Notes: a model not told the origin generated them from the sequence alone. Counted from the stretch's first letter, positions 1 to 10,574 are shown. The stretch is DNA of 64,000 bases from Rhodothermales bacterium (GCA_041391505.1 JAWKNW010000030.1:1-64000); one strand, 5' to 3'. Translations and numbers: made by a program.

Positions 1-19
1 CAACCTGCAACCTATTAGC

Positions 20-3000
20 CTACTTCACCACCACCATCCGCTGCACGGCCGAAAACGAGCCGGCGGACATCCGCAGCAGGTACGCCCCGCTCGAAACTGT
101 CGCGCCCGCGTCCGTGCGGCCGTTCCAGCTCGCCTCGTGGCGGCCGGCCGGCAGCTCCCCGTCGAACACCCGGGCCACTTCGCGGCCCAGCATGTCGTAT
201 ACCGTCAGGCGAACCTGCGCCGCCTCGGGCAGCGCGAAACGGATCGTCGTCGTCGGATTGAACGGGTTCGGGTAGTTGCCTTCGAGCGCAAACGCGGTCG
301 GCAGCGCCTCGGCCTGAAGCGTCAGGCCCTCGGCCGCGACGCTCCGCAGCGCGCCAGCCACCGGCGCCGCCGCCTGCGGGCTCTCGGCCGGACCTTCACC
401 CGTCGGCGTGAAGCCGGCGTCGGTGGTAAGCACCAGCTTATCGAGGGCGGTGCCGTCCTCGCGCATCCACACATGCACCGTGTGCGCGCCGGCCGAACCG
501 ATGGAGAGCGGCACGGCGGAACCGCCCTTGACCAGCGCGACCCATACCCACTCGTTGAGGGCATTGGTCTGCCAGCCGTTCGTCGTGCTGGAAATCACGC
601 CGTCGATGCCGGCATGCATCGAGTTGGATTTATTGCTCGGCGCGTAGATGCGACCCCAGACGTAATAGCTGCCCGTGGTCGTGAAATCGACATCGAACGA
701 CAACTCCGGACTCGTCGTCTCGGCGTTGGTCTTGATCTCCGTGTTGTCGTCGGGCGTGGTGTCCATGTAGCTGCCGCCGCTCGCGCCGGCGTAGGCCGCC
801 GCAGCCACCCAGGTGTCGGCGCCGCGCTGGATGTTGGCGTGGAAATGCTCGGCCTCCATCACCACCATCCCGCCGGCTTCGATAAAGCCGCCGGTGCCGC
901 CCGTCCCGTCCGTCACCGTCACGCTCTGGCTCGCGGTACCGGTCGCGCCTTCGTCGTCCGTCACCGTGAGCGCCACCGTGTAGGTGCCGGCCGCCGCGTA
1001 GGTGTGCGACGCGGTCGCGCCGGAGCCGGTCGCGCCGTCGCCAAAGGTCCACGCATAACTCACGATCGTGCCGTCGCTGTCCGAGGACGCGCTGCCGTCG
1101 ACCGACAACGCGAGGTCGGTCGCCGAATGCGTGAAGCTGGCCACGGGCGCGTTGTTGCCGGTGCCGCCGCCATCGCGCGGGCTCTCAGCGGGCCCGATGC
1201 CCTCCGGCGCGAAGCCGGCGTCGGTGGAGAGGATGATCTTGTCGACCGACGCACCGTCCTCCGCCATCCAGACATGCACGGTGTGGATGCCGGGCGTATC
1301 CACCGTGATCGTGGCGTCGGTGCCATCGAGCCGTCCGTTGGTCCACGTCCACGCCCCGAAGGTGCTGACGCTCATCGGACTGGCGTCGGCGACGCCTCCG
1401 ATGCCTGAAAACGTTTTGTTGCTTTTCGAATCGTTGCCCCAGATGCGGTGCCAGACGTAGTAGGTGCCCGTCGTCGTGAAGTTCACCTCGAACACCTGTT
1501 CCGGGCTCACCGCCTCGGGAGCCGTCCGGATGCGGGTGCCGTCGTCGGGCGTCGCCTGCATGGCGCCGGCGCCGCTGAAGCCGGCGTTGGCGGTCGCCAG
1601 CGTCCAGGCATGACCATCCCGGTCCACCTGGCTCTGTGCGTTTTCGGATTCCATCGACACGAGTCCGCCCGCTTCCAGGAACGCGCCGGTGCCGCCCGTG
1701 CCCGCGCTGACGGTCACGCTCTTGCTCGTCGTCCCGGTCAGCCCCTCGCCATCCGTCACCGTCAGCCCGACGGTATAGGTGCCGGCCGCCGCATAAGTGT
1801 GCGAAGCCGTCATGCCGGAACCCGTCGCCCCGTCGCCGAACGTCCAGGCATAACTCACGATCCCGCCGTCATCCGTGGAGGCCGAGCCATCCACGTTCAC
1901 GGTCAGGCCGGTGCTCGTGAACGAAAAATTGGCGCTAGGCGGGGTGTTGCCCACCGTTCCATCCTCGACGATCGTCATCCGCTGGTTGATGGCCGCACTG
2001 GGCAGCACGGTCACCGCGCCGGAGGGCCACGTCACCTTGATCTCATTGACCGTGGTCGCGCTGCCGAGGCCGAAGTGGGCGGTGCGCTCGTTCTGCGAAT
2101 GCGAGCTGACGCCGCTCTTGATCTGGCGCATGTAGGTATGCCCGCCGGCCTTCACCTCGATGAGCGCGCCGATGGCGGCCCGGTTGCTGACCGTGGCCTG
2201 CAGGTCGATTTCCAGCCAGTTCTGCTTCCCGGCCGTGTCGTTGCGGTAGAGAAACAGATTGCCGTTGAGGTTGACGACCGCAAAATCGACGTCGCCGTCG
2301 CGGTCGTAGTCCGCCGCGGCCGAACCGCGCGAATCGCCTGAAATCATGCCGGCAGCGACGGAGATGTCGGTGAACGTGCCGTCGCCGTCGTTCTGGAACA
2401 GCTCGTCCTTCATCTGGGTCGGCGCGATCACGCCAACGAGCAGCTCCTCGTAGCCGTCGTGGTTGAGGTCGAAGAAGTTGACCGCCCACGAGTCGAAGCT
2501 TTTCACGCCGGCGGCCGGCGCCGAATTTTCGCTCCAGGTGCCGCCCGGATTGCCCTTGTAGAGGACGTTGTTCTCCGCCACGGGCTCGATCCCGCCCGGG
2601 TTGGCGAGGTCGGACATGTAGATGTCCCAGTCGCCGTCGAGGTCGATATCCGCCAGGTCGATGCCCATGCCGGCGCCCGAGTCGTCGCCGATGCCGGGCA
2701 TCGTGGCGGTTAATTCGGTGAACGTGCCGTCGCCGTTGTTGTGGAAATACTGATCGTGATGGTACGGCGAGGGCTGCTGCACGTTGACGACGTAGAGATC
2801 GGGGTACGCGTCGTCATCCATGAGACCGCCGAAAACGACGAGCGTCGGGCGGTCCATGACCGGATCGCCGTTGAACAGGCCGGCGCTCGTGGTCACGTTC
2901 GTGAAGGTGCCGTTGCAGTTGTTTTTGTAGAGCGCATTGCGGTTCACATCGGAGCCGCCGGCGTCCCACACCATGGTGCCCACGAAGAGGTCGATGCAGC

Positions 3001-3577
3001 TGTCGAGGTCGTAATCCAGCCACGTCGCAGTGTAGCTCTTGTACCCTCCGTTGGGCCCAAAGGCCACCGGCGGCCGGTTGTCTACCCCGGCGGAGGCGGC
3101 GACTTCGACAAACATCGGGGTGGATTCTGCGTTGCCGTTTTCGACCCAGAGGTTCTTCAGCAGGAAGTTCGGCGAGCCGTCCGGATCGTACAGATCGCTG
3201 CCGCCGACCGTGATGTAGATGTCCATGTCGCCGTCGTTGTCATAGTCGGCGAACACGGAGCCGGTCATTTCGACGACCGGGAGCGAGGGCAGGAGCGCGT
3301 CCTTCCGGGTGAACGATCCGTTCCCGTTATTCCGGAAGAAATGCGGCAATTCGCCGCCGCCGTTGGGCAGGAAAAGGTCCGGAAAGCCGTCGTTGTCGTA
3401 GTCGATCCAGTTGACGCCCAGGCCGTGACGCGAGGTGCTATCGTAGATATCGCCGCCGACGCCGGCGCTGGCCGCCACCTCGGTGAAGGCGATCTGCGCG
3501 AAGGCGGCGCCAGGTGCACAGAGGGCGAGGGCGACGCCAACCCATATGGCCCCTCGCGACAGGTTGTTGATGTTCAT
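20..3577 (-). CDS. Secreted FG-GAP/ASPIC-UnbV/PKD protein with type IX sorting domain
   Basis: Predicted secreted protein of 1185 residues. The start at 3577 is chosen because it gives a normal signal peptide (MNINNL..., hydrophobic stretch ending near AFAQ). Residues about 25-440 hold at least seven FG-GAP/VCBS-type calcium-binding loops such as DYDNDGFPDLF and DIDLDGDWDIY. An ASPIC/UnbV-like segment follows (NWLEIDL to about residue 540), then two PKD domains (WTFGDGATGSG in both), each followed by a homologous carbohydrate-binding-like module starting EAGG. The last about 85 residues form a type IX sorting domain (YPNPFNP, ending RMVVVK). No catalytic domain is visible, so a surface adhesin or binding role is inferred. 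Confidence 0.88.
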   Translation of the reverse strand: MNINNLSRGAIWVGVALALCAPGAAFAQIAFTEVAASAGVGGDIYDSTSRHGLGVNWIDYDNDGFPDLFLPNGGGELPHFFRNNGNGSFTRKDALLPSLPVVEMTGSVFADYDNDGDMDIYITVGGSDLYDPDGSPNFLLKNLWVENGNAESTPMFVEVAASAGVDNRPPVAFGPNGGYKSYTATWLDYDLDSCIDLFVGTMVWDAGGSDVNRNALYKNNCNGTFTNVTTSAGLFNGDPVMDRPTLVVFGGLMDDDAYPDLYVVNVQQPSPYHHDQYFHNNGDGTFTELTATMPGIGDDSGAGMGIDLADIDLDGDWDIYMSDLANPGGIEPVAENNVLYKGNPGGTWSENSAPAAGVKSFDSWAVNFFDLNHDGYEELLVGVIAPTQMKDELFQNDGDGTFTDISVAAGMISGDSRGSAAADYDRDGDVDFAVVNLNGNLFLYRNDTAGKQNWLEIDLQATVSNRAAIGALIEVKAGGHTYMRQIKSGVSSHSQNERTAHFGLGSATTVNEIKVTWPSGAVTVLPSAAINQRMTIVEDGTVGNTPPSANFSFTSTGLTVNVDGSASTDDGGIVSYAWTFGDGATGSGMTASHTYAAAGTYTVGLTVTDGEGLTGTTSKSVTVSAGTGGTGAFLEAGGLVSMESENAQSQVDRDGHAWTLATANAGFSGAGAMQATPDDGTRIRTAPEAVSPEQVFEVNFTTTGTYYVWHRIWGNDSKSNKTFSGIGGVADASPMSVSTFGAWTWTNGRLDGTDATITVDTPGIHTVHVWMAEDGASVDKIILSTDAGFAPEGIGPAESPRDGGGTGNNAPVASFTHSATDLALSVDGSASSDSDGTIVSYAWTFGDGATGSGATASHTYAAAGTYTVALTVTDDEGATGTASQSVTVTDGTGGTGGFIEAGGMVVMEAEHFHANIQRGADTWVAAAAYAGASGGSYMDTTPDDNTEIKTNAETTSPELSFDVDFTTTGSYYVWGRIYAPSNKSNSMHAGIDGVISSTTNGWQTNALNEWVWVALVKGGSAVPLSIGSAGAHTVHVWMREDGTALDKLVLTTDAGFTPTGEGPAESPQAAAPVAGALRSVAAEGLTLQAEALPTAFALEGNYPNPFNPTTTIRFALPEAAQVRLTVYDMLGREVARVFDGELPAGRHEASWNGRTDAGATVSSGAYLLRMSAGSFSAVQRMVVVK

Positions 3578-3782
3578 AGAACCCCCCAGAGGTAACGTGC
3601 AGTAGGTCGTACAGGGAATGGGGGGCGATCCGGTAAACACATCGAACGGTTAGGCCGATGCGGGACAGGCGGCAAACATAGGGCCCGCCTGGTGGGTAGC
3701 GCGGCGCTCCGAAACGATCGTGAGAGACGCCTCGCCTACCGTGCCGTGAACTGACTGGATTGGCACAAGGACATGGGTACAT

Positions 3783-3815
3783 AAAAAAACGCCGGGAGGC
3801 ATGAGCCTTCCGGCG
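3783..3815 (-). terminator. Intrinsic terminator of rny
   Basis: An 11-bp stem (3790-3800 with 3805-3815, one G-T wobble) with a 4-base loop is followed on the minus strand by a run of seven T (3789-3783). It lies about 70 bases after the rny stop codon. Confidence 0.85.
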
Positions 3816-3886
3816 CAACATGCGGCGCATCGACCTACCGATTTTGGCGGGGTCGATGCGCCGAAGCGATCATCCGGCGTGTGGCG

Positions 3887-5593
3887 TCACTTCGCGTACG
3901 AGACGGAGCGTACCTCCCGGATGACGGTGACCTTGACCTGACCCGGGTACTGGAGTTCGTTCTGGATTTTCTTGGAAATGTCGACCGCGAGGTTCTCCGC
4001 CTCGGCATCCGACACGAGGTCGTGGTTGACGAGGACGCGGATTTCGCGGCCGGCCTGGATCGCATAGACCCGCTCCACACCGTTGAACGAGCGCGCCAGA
4101 TCCTCGAGCTTCTCGAGCCGCTTGATGTACGACTCCAGCGCCTCGCGACGGGCGCCGGGACGCGCGCCGGAAATGGCGTCGGCCGCCTGCACGACCGGGG
4201 CGATGAGGCAGGTCATCTCGATCTCGTCGTGATGGGCGCCCACCGCGTTGCAGACGTCGGGGTGCTCCTTGTACTTCTCGCAAAGCTCCATCCCGACGAT
4301 GGCATGCGGGTTTTCGATGTCCTCTTCGACGACCTTGCCGATATCGTGCAGCAGGCCGGCGCGGCAGGCGCGATTCACGTCCAGCCCCAGCTCGGCCGCG
4401 ATGAGCGATGAAATGTGCGCCGTCTCGATCGAGTGGGCGAGCAGATTCTGGCCGTAACTCGTGCGGTAGCGCATCCGCCCGATCTGCCGGATCAGCTCGG
4501 GATGCATCCCGTGCAGGTTCAGGTCGATGGCCGTCCGCTCGCCGACCTCCATGATCTCTTCGTTGACCTCCTCGCGCACCTTCTCCACCACCTCCTCGAT
4601 CCGCGCCGGATGGATGCGCCCGTCCTGGATGAGGCGGACCAGCGAGATGCGCGCCACCTCGCGCCGGATGGGGTCGAATCCGGACAGGATTACCGCCTCC
4701 GGGGTGTCGTCAACGATTACTTCGATGCCCGTCGTGGCCTCGAACGCGCGGATGTTGCGGCCTTCGCGCCCGATGATCCGGCCCTTCATCTCGTCGGACT
4801 GGATGTTGACCACCGACACGGTGTTCTCGATCGCGTGCGAGGCGGCCGTCCGCTGGATGGCGGTGAGGATGACCTTGCGCGCCTGGCGGTTGGCCGTCAA
4901 CTTGGCTTCGTCGCGGATTTCCTTCACCCGGCCGGCGGCCTCCAGCCTGGCCTCCTCCACGTACCGCTCGATCATCGCATGGCGGGCTTCCTCGGGCGAC
5001 ATGCCGGATACCTGCTCCAGCTTGCGTGTCTGCTCCTCGAGCACCTGCTGCATCTTCTCCTGCCGCGTCTGGAGGGAGGTCCGGATGGCCGTGATCTCCT
5101 GCTCCTTACGCTCGATCGCCGCCTTGTTGCCCTGCAGGTCCTCGGCCAGCTGCGCGGCGGCGCGGCGAAGGCGCTCGGCTTCGCGCTGGCTGCCGCGGCC
5201 CTCCTTGCGAAGCAGTTCGATGGCTTCGGTCGCCTTCTGGAGCACGCTCTCCCGTTCGGCGATGCGCTGGGTGCGCTGGCTCAGCTTCTCGAGCCGGCGC
5301 TTGTAGACGTGCTTCATGCGGCGGAGGGAGCGCTTCGTCTCCTGCGTTTCGCGCTGGAGCGTCTCCTCCCGCATCGCGATATCCGCCTCGACTTTCTCGA
5401 TCCGCTCAAACCGGATCCGCTTCACTTCCTGCTCAGCTTCATCCAGCAACCGCTTCGCCTCGTCTCGCGCTTTGCTCACCTGAACCCGCACGCTCCGCGA
5501 AAGGAGGAAACGGTCGATGATGATGCCTACCACGATGCAGAGAGCGACCACGGCGACGGCGATGAGATCGCCGAAAACCGCCGTTATATCCAT
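3887..5593 (-). CDS. rny: Ribonuclease Y
   Basis: Membrane-anchored endoribonuclease that starts mRNA decay. The 568-residue product has the family layout: one N-terminal membrane helix (residues about 5-25), a long coiled coil (to about 200), a KH domain with the GREGRNIRAFE signature, and an HD domain with LLHDIGK. The start at 5593 (MDITAVFG) places the membrane helix at the N terminus; an upstream in-frame start would add 31 residues without family support. It sits downstream of zapA and a 6S-like RNA on the same strand and has its own terminator. Confidence 0.97.
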   Translation of the reverse strand: MDITAVFGDLIAVAVVALCIVVGIIIDRFLLSRSVRVQVSKARDEAKRLLDEAEQEVKRIRFERIEKVEADIAMREETLQRETQETKRSLRRMKHVYKRRLEKLSQRTQRIAERESVLQKATEAIELLRKEGRGSQREAERLRRAAAQLAEDLQGNKAAIERKEQEITAIRTSLQTRQEKMQQVLEEQTRKLEQVSGMSPEEARHAMIERYVEEARLEAAGRVKEIRDEAKLTANRQARKVILTAIQRTAASHAIENTVSVVNIQSDEMKGRIIGREGRNIRAFEATTGIEVIVDDTPEAVILSGFDPIRREVARISLVRLIQDGRIHPARIEEVVEKVREEVNEEIMEVGERTAIDLNLHGMHPELIRQIGRMRYRTSYGQNLLAHSIETAHISSLIAAELGLDVNRACRAGLLHDIGKVVEEDIENPHAIVGMELCEKYKEHPDVCNAVGAHHDEIEMTCLIAPVVQAADAISGARPGARREALESYIKRLEKLEDLARSFNGVERVYAIQAGREIRVLVNHDLVSDAEAENLAVDISKKIQNELQYPGQVKVTVIREVRSVSYAK

Positions 5594-5647
5594 GGTGTAT
5601 GTACGTTTGTGTGGGAGCGTCCCGCTCAAAACGCCCGGGAAGGACAC

Positions 5648-5696
5648 AAAAATGCCCCGGCCGGTTGCATGATCACACGTAACCAAGCCGGGGCAC
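5648..5696 (-). terminator. Intrinsic terminator between the 6S-like RNA and rny
   Basis: On the minus strand a stem of eight bases (GCCCCGG/CCGGGGC core, 5687-5695 with 5653-5660), with a second inner stem GGTT/AACC, is followed by TTTTT (5652-5648). It would end transcripts coming from zapA and the adjacent RNA before rny. Confidence 0.75.
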
Positions 5697-5722
5697 TTTC
5701 ATTCATACTAACCCGCTCCGGT

Positions 5723-5878
5723 GATATGAAGAACTTCCTTCACATTCACACAGTGGGAACCGCTCAAACTCTTCCGGCTTCCCCGGCTCTCCGAAGAGAA
5801 ATCCCGTGAGGGAGTGGGGCCTGCTGTCGTAGCGTGAAGGGTGGCTCCCTAAGGCATACTAGTAAAGTTCTTATATAT
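5723..5878 (-). ncRNA. ssrS: 6S-like RNA (candidate ssrS)
   Basis: The zapA-rny spacer can fold on the minus strand into one long rod. An 8-bp closing stem AAGAACTT (5865-5872) with AAGTTCTT (5729-5736) extends outward through ATAT/ATAT with one bulged base. A second helix CCTTCAC/GTGAAGG lies inside an asymmetric unpaired stretch. A UUCG-capped TCTC/GAGA apical hairpin (loop 5792-5795) sits almost exactly mid-way. About 155 nt, a central bubble and an apical stem match the 6S architecture, and 6S RNA is commonly encoded next to zapA. Ends are estimates; no covariance search was possible. It could instead be another leader or sRNA. Confidence 0.55.
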
Positions 5879-6121
5879 GCAGAACGGGTCAGTACAAAGG
5901 GCCCTCAAGGGGTCACCATGAGAGCAGTATCGTTTATATCCGACTTTACCTAAGCAGTTCCGTGCGAATCGGGCGCCGGCCGGCCGTGCGAGCGGTCGGT
6001 CTGCCGTATTCGGGCTCCGGGTAATCACGCAAAAAAAAATCACAATATCCAGCCCGCCCGCAGGACCGCGCCTATACGGGGCGGACCGAAAAATCGCAGG
6101 ATCGTGACCTCGCGCCGCGAA

Positions 6122-6448
6122 TCAGCGTCCGCCCTCCACACTCGGCGCCGCGCCGTTCGCCGACGCCCCCATCACTTCCTCCAGCAACGCGTCGAGCTGC
6201 GCCACCTCGCGATCGGCCTCGGTCAGAAGCCGGGTGTGGGCGTCCCGGGCCGAAAAGAGCTCTTCCGCCAGCGCAAGGGCGGTCACGACCGCGGTGGTGA
6301 CTTCCGGCTGCTTCGGAAAGGCCTGTTTGAACGCCTTCATCTTGGCGTCGACGTAGGCCGCCATTTCACGTGTCAGCGCCTCATCCGACTCGGCGATGCG
6401 GAGCGGATAGTCGCGCCCCATCACCTGAACCCGTATCGTTTTTTCCAT
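6122..6448 (-). CDS. zapA: Cell division protein ZapA
   Basis: Small FtsZ-associated protein that stabilises Z-ring protofilaments. The 108-residue product starts MEKTIRVQVMGRDYPLRI, the typical ZapA beta-sheet N terminus, followed by an EALTREMAAYVDAKM helix and a coiled coil. The start at 6448 is preferred over an extension of 18 residues that lacks ZapA similarity. It lies 50 bases after a coiled-coil gene that may be its partner, and upstream of the 6S-like RNA, a common genomic setting. Confidence 0.88.
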   Translation of the reverse strand: MEKTIRVQVMGRDYPLRIAESDEALTREMAAYVDAKMKAFKQAFPKQPEVTTAVVTALALAEELFSARDAHTRLLTEADREVAQLDALLEEVMGASANGAAPSVEGGR

Positions 6449-6498
6449 GAGATGATCCGTTAGAGATGCGAGTGGTCCGGTTCGGAGCGGGGATGCGC

Positions 6499-6864
6499 TC
6501 ATCCGACGCGGCTGTCTTCTTCCAGAAACCGGTCGATGGCGGTGATAAATCCTTCGACCTTGCGCCGCAGCAGCTCCGGGTCGCCTTCCAGCGCCAGCGC
6601 GGCCGTGCCGGCTCCACCGTCGCCCGCCGCCTCCGGCATGCCCCGTTCGAGTTCGGCGATACGCTTCTGCAGGGCCGCATTTTCCTGGCGGAGCGCTTGA
6701 AGCTCGTGCGCCGCCGCCTGCACGCGATCCCGCAGACGCCGGAGCGAGCGCAGGCCTTTCAGGCCGGGTGCCGCCTCGGGCTGGCCTTCCGTTCCACCCG
6801 AAGCGGCTTCGCCGCCCGGGGCGGGGTTCGATTCATCGCGATCTGGCACTTCCGATGCGTCCAT
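6499..6864 (-). CDS. Small coiled-coil protein upstream of zapA
   Basis: Unrecognised 121-residue soluble protein. The N-terminal 45 residues are acidic and Pro/Gly/Glu-rich and probably disordered. Residues about 45-80 form a coiled coil with leucine/alanine spacing (LRSLRRLRDRVQ, LQALRQENAAL), and the C terminus has a short conserved-looking helix (KVEGFITAIDRFLEED). The start at 6864 (MDASEV) is chosen over one at 6945 that would overlap pheT. Its place between pheT and zapA and its helical composition suggest a division-linked ZapB-like role, but this is inference from context. Confidence 0.6.
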   Translation of the reverse strand: MDASEVPDRDESNPAPGGEAASGGTEGQPEAAPGLKGLRSLRRLRDRVQAAAHELQALRQENAALQKRIAELERGMPEAAGDGGAGTAALALEGDPELLRRKVEGFITAIDRFLEEDSRVG

Positions 6865-6922
6865 AGCGTCTGCCTTTCGTCTTGGTTGTGGAAGGGGGAC
6901 GGGTCCGCCGCCAATATACGAC

Positions 6923-9415
6923 TCAGCGCCGTAGTTCCGCGCCATAATCGGCCGAGAGCCGGTCCAGCACGCGCGTCACGACCCGGTCGACTTCATCGTC
7001 CTGCAGCGTCCGGTCGGCCGAAAAACGCAGCCCGAAAGCAACGCTCTTCTTATCCGCCGGCACCTGGTCGCCGCGGTATACGTCGAACACGGTCAGCGCC
7101 CGCAGCAGGGTGCCGCCGGCCGATCGGATCGCGGCCGTGAGGTCGCCCACCTGCGCCGAACGGTCCACAATCACCGCGAGGTCGCGATCGACGCTCGGGA
7201 AGCGGGAGATCGGGGCATATTTGACGCCGGCGATGTCTGCCGACGCCGCGCCGGCGGCATCCCAGTTCAACTCCGCGAAGAACACGGGCGCCTTGAGGTC
7301 GTACTGCCGCTGAACGGCGTCGGAGAGGCACGCGATCACCCCCACATGCCGGCCGCCGATGGATACGTTGGCGTGGTACGCCGTCGCCGGCGTCGCTGCG
7401 TAGTCCGGCGTAAAGGCGACCTGCTTCCATCCGAGCCGGCGCGCCAGCCCTTCGACGATGCCTTTCAGGTCGTAATAATCGGCCACCCGCTCCTTGTTCG
7501 TCCAGTTCGCCTGCTCGGCCGGCCCGCTCAAGGCCACGAGCAGCGACGTATGTTCGCCGTAACCCGGCACGATGACGTCGGGCGCGTCGGTCTTGCTGAA
7601 CACGTGGCCGAACTCCAGAAAGCGCAGCGTGTCGTGGCCGTGGTTCTGGTTGTGCGCCATCACGGCCAGCATGCCGGGCAGCAGCGCAGGCCGCAGCGCG
7701 GCCATCTCCTGCGAGATCGGCTTGAGCGTTTCCACCACCTCGCCCGGGTGGCCGGCGCCGGTGAGGACGGGCAGGTTGAAGCGCTCGGCCGTCTCGCGGC
7801 TGAGCATGCTGTTCGTGTAGATCTCCCGGAAGCCGAGCCCCGTCAGATACTGCTGAGCGCGCTGCGCGGCGCGTGTTTCCGGCGCGACGTAGGGCGCGAT
7901 GGCCGCCACCGGCACATGGCTCGGCAGCGGAATCCGTTCGTAGCCGTACAGGCGGGCGACCTCCTCGATCAGGTCGATTTCGCGCTCGACATCCGGGCGG
8001 TATCCCGGCACGACGCACGCCAGCGCCGGCTCGCCGAGCCACTCGTGTCCGCGCGTCACATCAAAACCGAGCGCTTCGAGCAGCTCCACCATCACGGCGG
8101 TGTCGATTTCGACGCCCAGGACGCGTACGGCGCGGGACGGACGCATCAGCACGGTGCGCGCCGGCGCTGGATTCGGATGGGCGTCCACCATGCCCGGCAG
8201 CAGCATGCCTCCGCCGAGTTCCGCGATCAACGAAGCCGCCCGGGCGGCGGCCCAGACCTGGCCGTCGCTGTCCACGCCCCGCTCGAAGCGGTACGACGCA
8301 TCGGTCTGCAACCCGAGCAGGCGCGCCGTCCGCCGGATGGTCGAGGGATCGAAATACGCGCTTTCGATCAGGACGGTGGTCGTCCGGTCGGTCACCTCGG
8401 AATTTTCGCCGCCCATCACGCCGGCGATCGCCACGGACCGGTCCGCATCGCAGATCATCAACGTGTTCTCGGGCAGCTTGCGTTCCTTGCTGTCCAGCGT
8501 CACGAACGTCTCGCCGGGATGGCTCCAGCGCACGACGATTTTCCGGCCGGCCACCTGGTCGTAATCGAACGCGTGCAGCGGCTGTCCGCACTCGTACATC
8601 ACATAGTTGGTGATGTCCACCACGTTGTTGCGCGGCCGGAGGCCGATCGCGAGGAGCCGCTGCTTGAGCCACTCCGGCGATTCCTGGATGACGACGCCCT
8701 CCACGATCATCGCCACGTACCGCCGGCAGGCCTGCGGCGCCTCGATCTCGACGGCGATGCGCTCCGCGGCGCGGCCTCCCGGCGCGGGCAGGGCGAGTTT
8801 GGGCCGCACCAGCGGCAGCCGGCCCACCGCGGCCACATCGCGCGCCACGCCGATATGGCTGATGGCGTCGGGCCGGTTCGGGGTGATGGAGACGTCCAGC
8901 ACGTAGTCGACCAGCGCCACCCCTTTCTCCGCCAGATAGGCGGAAAACGGCTGCCCGATCGGGGCCGCGGCGTCGAGCACCAGGATGCCGGCGTGATCGT
9001 CCGACAAACCGAGTTCGTCTTCGGCGCAGATCATGCCCTGCGATGCTTCGCCGCGGATTTTCGCGCTCTTGATCGTGATCGCCACGCGTTCGCCCGGCTT
9101 TTCGCGGTCGGGCAATGACAGGATGGTGCCCACGGTGGCCACGGCCACCTTCTGGCCGGCCGCCACGTTGGGCGCGCCGCAGACGATGGGCACGGGGTCG
9201 CCGGCGCCGATATCCACCTGGCAGAGCGTGAGCCGGTCTGCATTCGGATGACGCTGTGTGGCCAGCACGCGGCCCACGACGACGCCGTCGAGCGCTTCGC
9301 CGTGGCGTTCCACGTCGTCCACTTCCAGGCCGGCCATCGTGAGCCGGTCCGCCAGCGCATCGGCGTCGAGACCGTGCGCCACGTAGTCGCCAAGCCAGTT
9401 ATAACTGAGTTTCAT
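6923..9415 (-). CDS. pheT: Phenylalanyl-tRNA synthetase beta subunit
   Basis: Beta chain of the (alpha beta)2 enzyme that charges tRNA-Phe. The 830 residues are full length: N-terminal tRNA-binding EMAP-like domain (residues about 40-150, VVGRVLATQRHPNADRL), B3/B4 editing domain (about 210-390), B5 domain, catalytic-like core (SMLSRETAERFNLP onward), and a C-terminal anticodon-binding FDX-ACB domain (PISRFPSVDRDLAVIV). It begins 12 bases after pheS stops, so the two are cotranscribed and probably translationally linked. Confidence 0.97.
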   Translation of the reverse strand: MKLSYNWLGDYVAHGLDADALADRLTMAGLEVDDVERHGEALDGVVVGRVLATQRHPNADRLTLCQVDIGAGDPVPIVCGAPNVAAGQKVAVATVGTILSLPDREKPGERVAITIKSAKIRGEASQGMICAEDELGLSDDHAGILVLDAAAPIGQPFSAYLAEKGVALVDYVLDVSITPNRPDAISHIGVARDVAAVGRLPLVRPKLALPAPGGRAAERIAVEIEAPQACRRYVAMIVEGVVIQESPEWLKQRLLAIGLRPRNNVVDITNYVMYECGQPLHAFDYDQVAGRKIVVRWSHPGETFVTLDSKERKLPENTLMICDADRSVAIAGVMGGENSEVTDRTTTVLIESAYFDPSTIRRTARLLGLQTDASYRFERGVDSDGQVWAAARAASLIAELGGGMLLPGMVDAHPNPAPARTVLMRPSRAVRVLGVEIDTAVMVELLEALGFDVTRGHEWLGEPALACVVPGYRPDVEREIDLIEEVARLYGYERIPLPSHVPVAAIAPYVAPETRAAQRAQQYLTGLGFREIYTNSMLSRETAERFNLPVLTGAGHPGEVVETLKPISQEMAALRPALLPGMLAVMAHNQNHGHDTLRFLEFGHVFSKTDAPDVIVPGYGEHTSLLVALSGPAEQANWTNKERVADYYDLKGIVEGLARRLGWKQVAFTPDYAATPATAYHANVSIGGRHVGVIACLSDAVQRQYDLKAPVFFAELNWDAAGAASADIAGVKYAPISRFPSVDRDLAVIVDRSAQVGDLTAAIRSAGGTLLRALTVFDVYRGDQVPADKKSVAFGLRFSADRTLQDDEVDRVVTRVLDRLSADYGAELRR

Positions 9416-9427
9416 GGCCGGGAGGGG

Positions 9428-10438
<1,011 letters not shown>

Positions 10439-10454
10439 AGCGGTGCGGGTTCAG

Positions 10455-10526
10455 GTGTCGCGCCGGCGGGGCGCGACACGGCCGGGGTTACTACTATGCG
10501 GGGATACTACTATGCGGGGGTACTAT
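10455..10526 (-). promoter_or_regulatory. pheST leader: hairpin plus tandem 16-base repeats
   Basis: A perfect 10-bp stem with a 5-base loop (10455-10464 with 10470-10479) lies 17 bases before the pheS start. Just upstream are two 16-base repeats differing at one position (10484-10499, 10500-10515; core TACTACTATGC on the plus strand) and a partial third copy to 10526. On the minus strand the repeats read CATAGTAGTA-CCCCGC and could be operators or leader RNA elements. Function is inferred from position only. Confidence 0.4.
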
Positions 10527-10527
10527 A

Positions 10528-10574
10528 CAAAAAAGTCCCGCCTGACCTGTTTGACCAGGGGCGGGACTTTTGCA
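10528..10574. terminator. Strong bidirectional terminator between rplT and pheS
   Basis: A perfect 12-bp stem AAAAGTCCCGCC (10531-10542) / GGCGGGACTTTT (10560-10571) encloses a 17-base loop with a small inner CCTG/CAGG stem. Both strands end in T-rich tracts, so it can stop transcription either way. It separates the infC-rpmI-rplT unit from pheST. Confidence 0.85.

Noticed and set aside
3438..3830. 130-codon frame overlapping the T9SS gene start and the rny terminator.
   Set aside because: It covers the signal peptide region in another frame and has no recognisable product.
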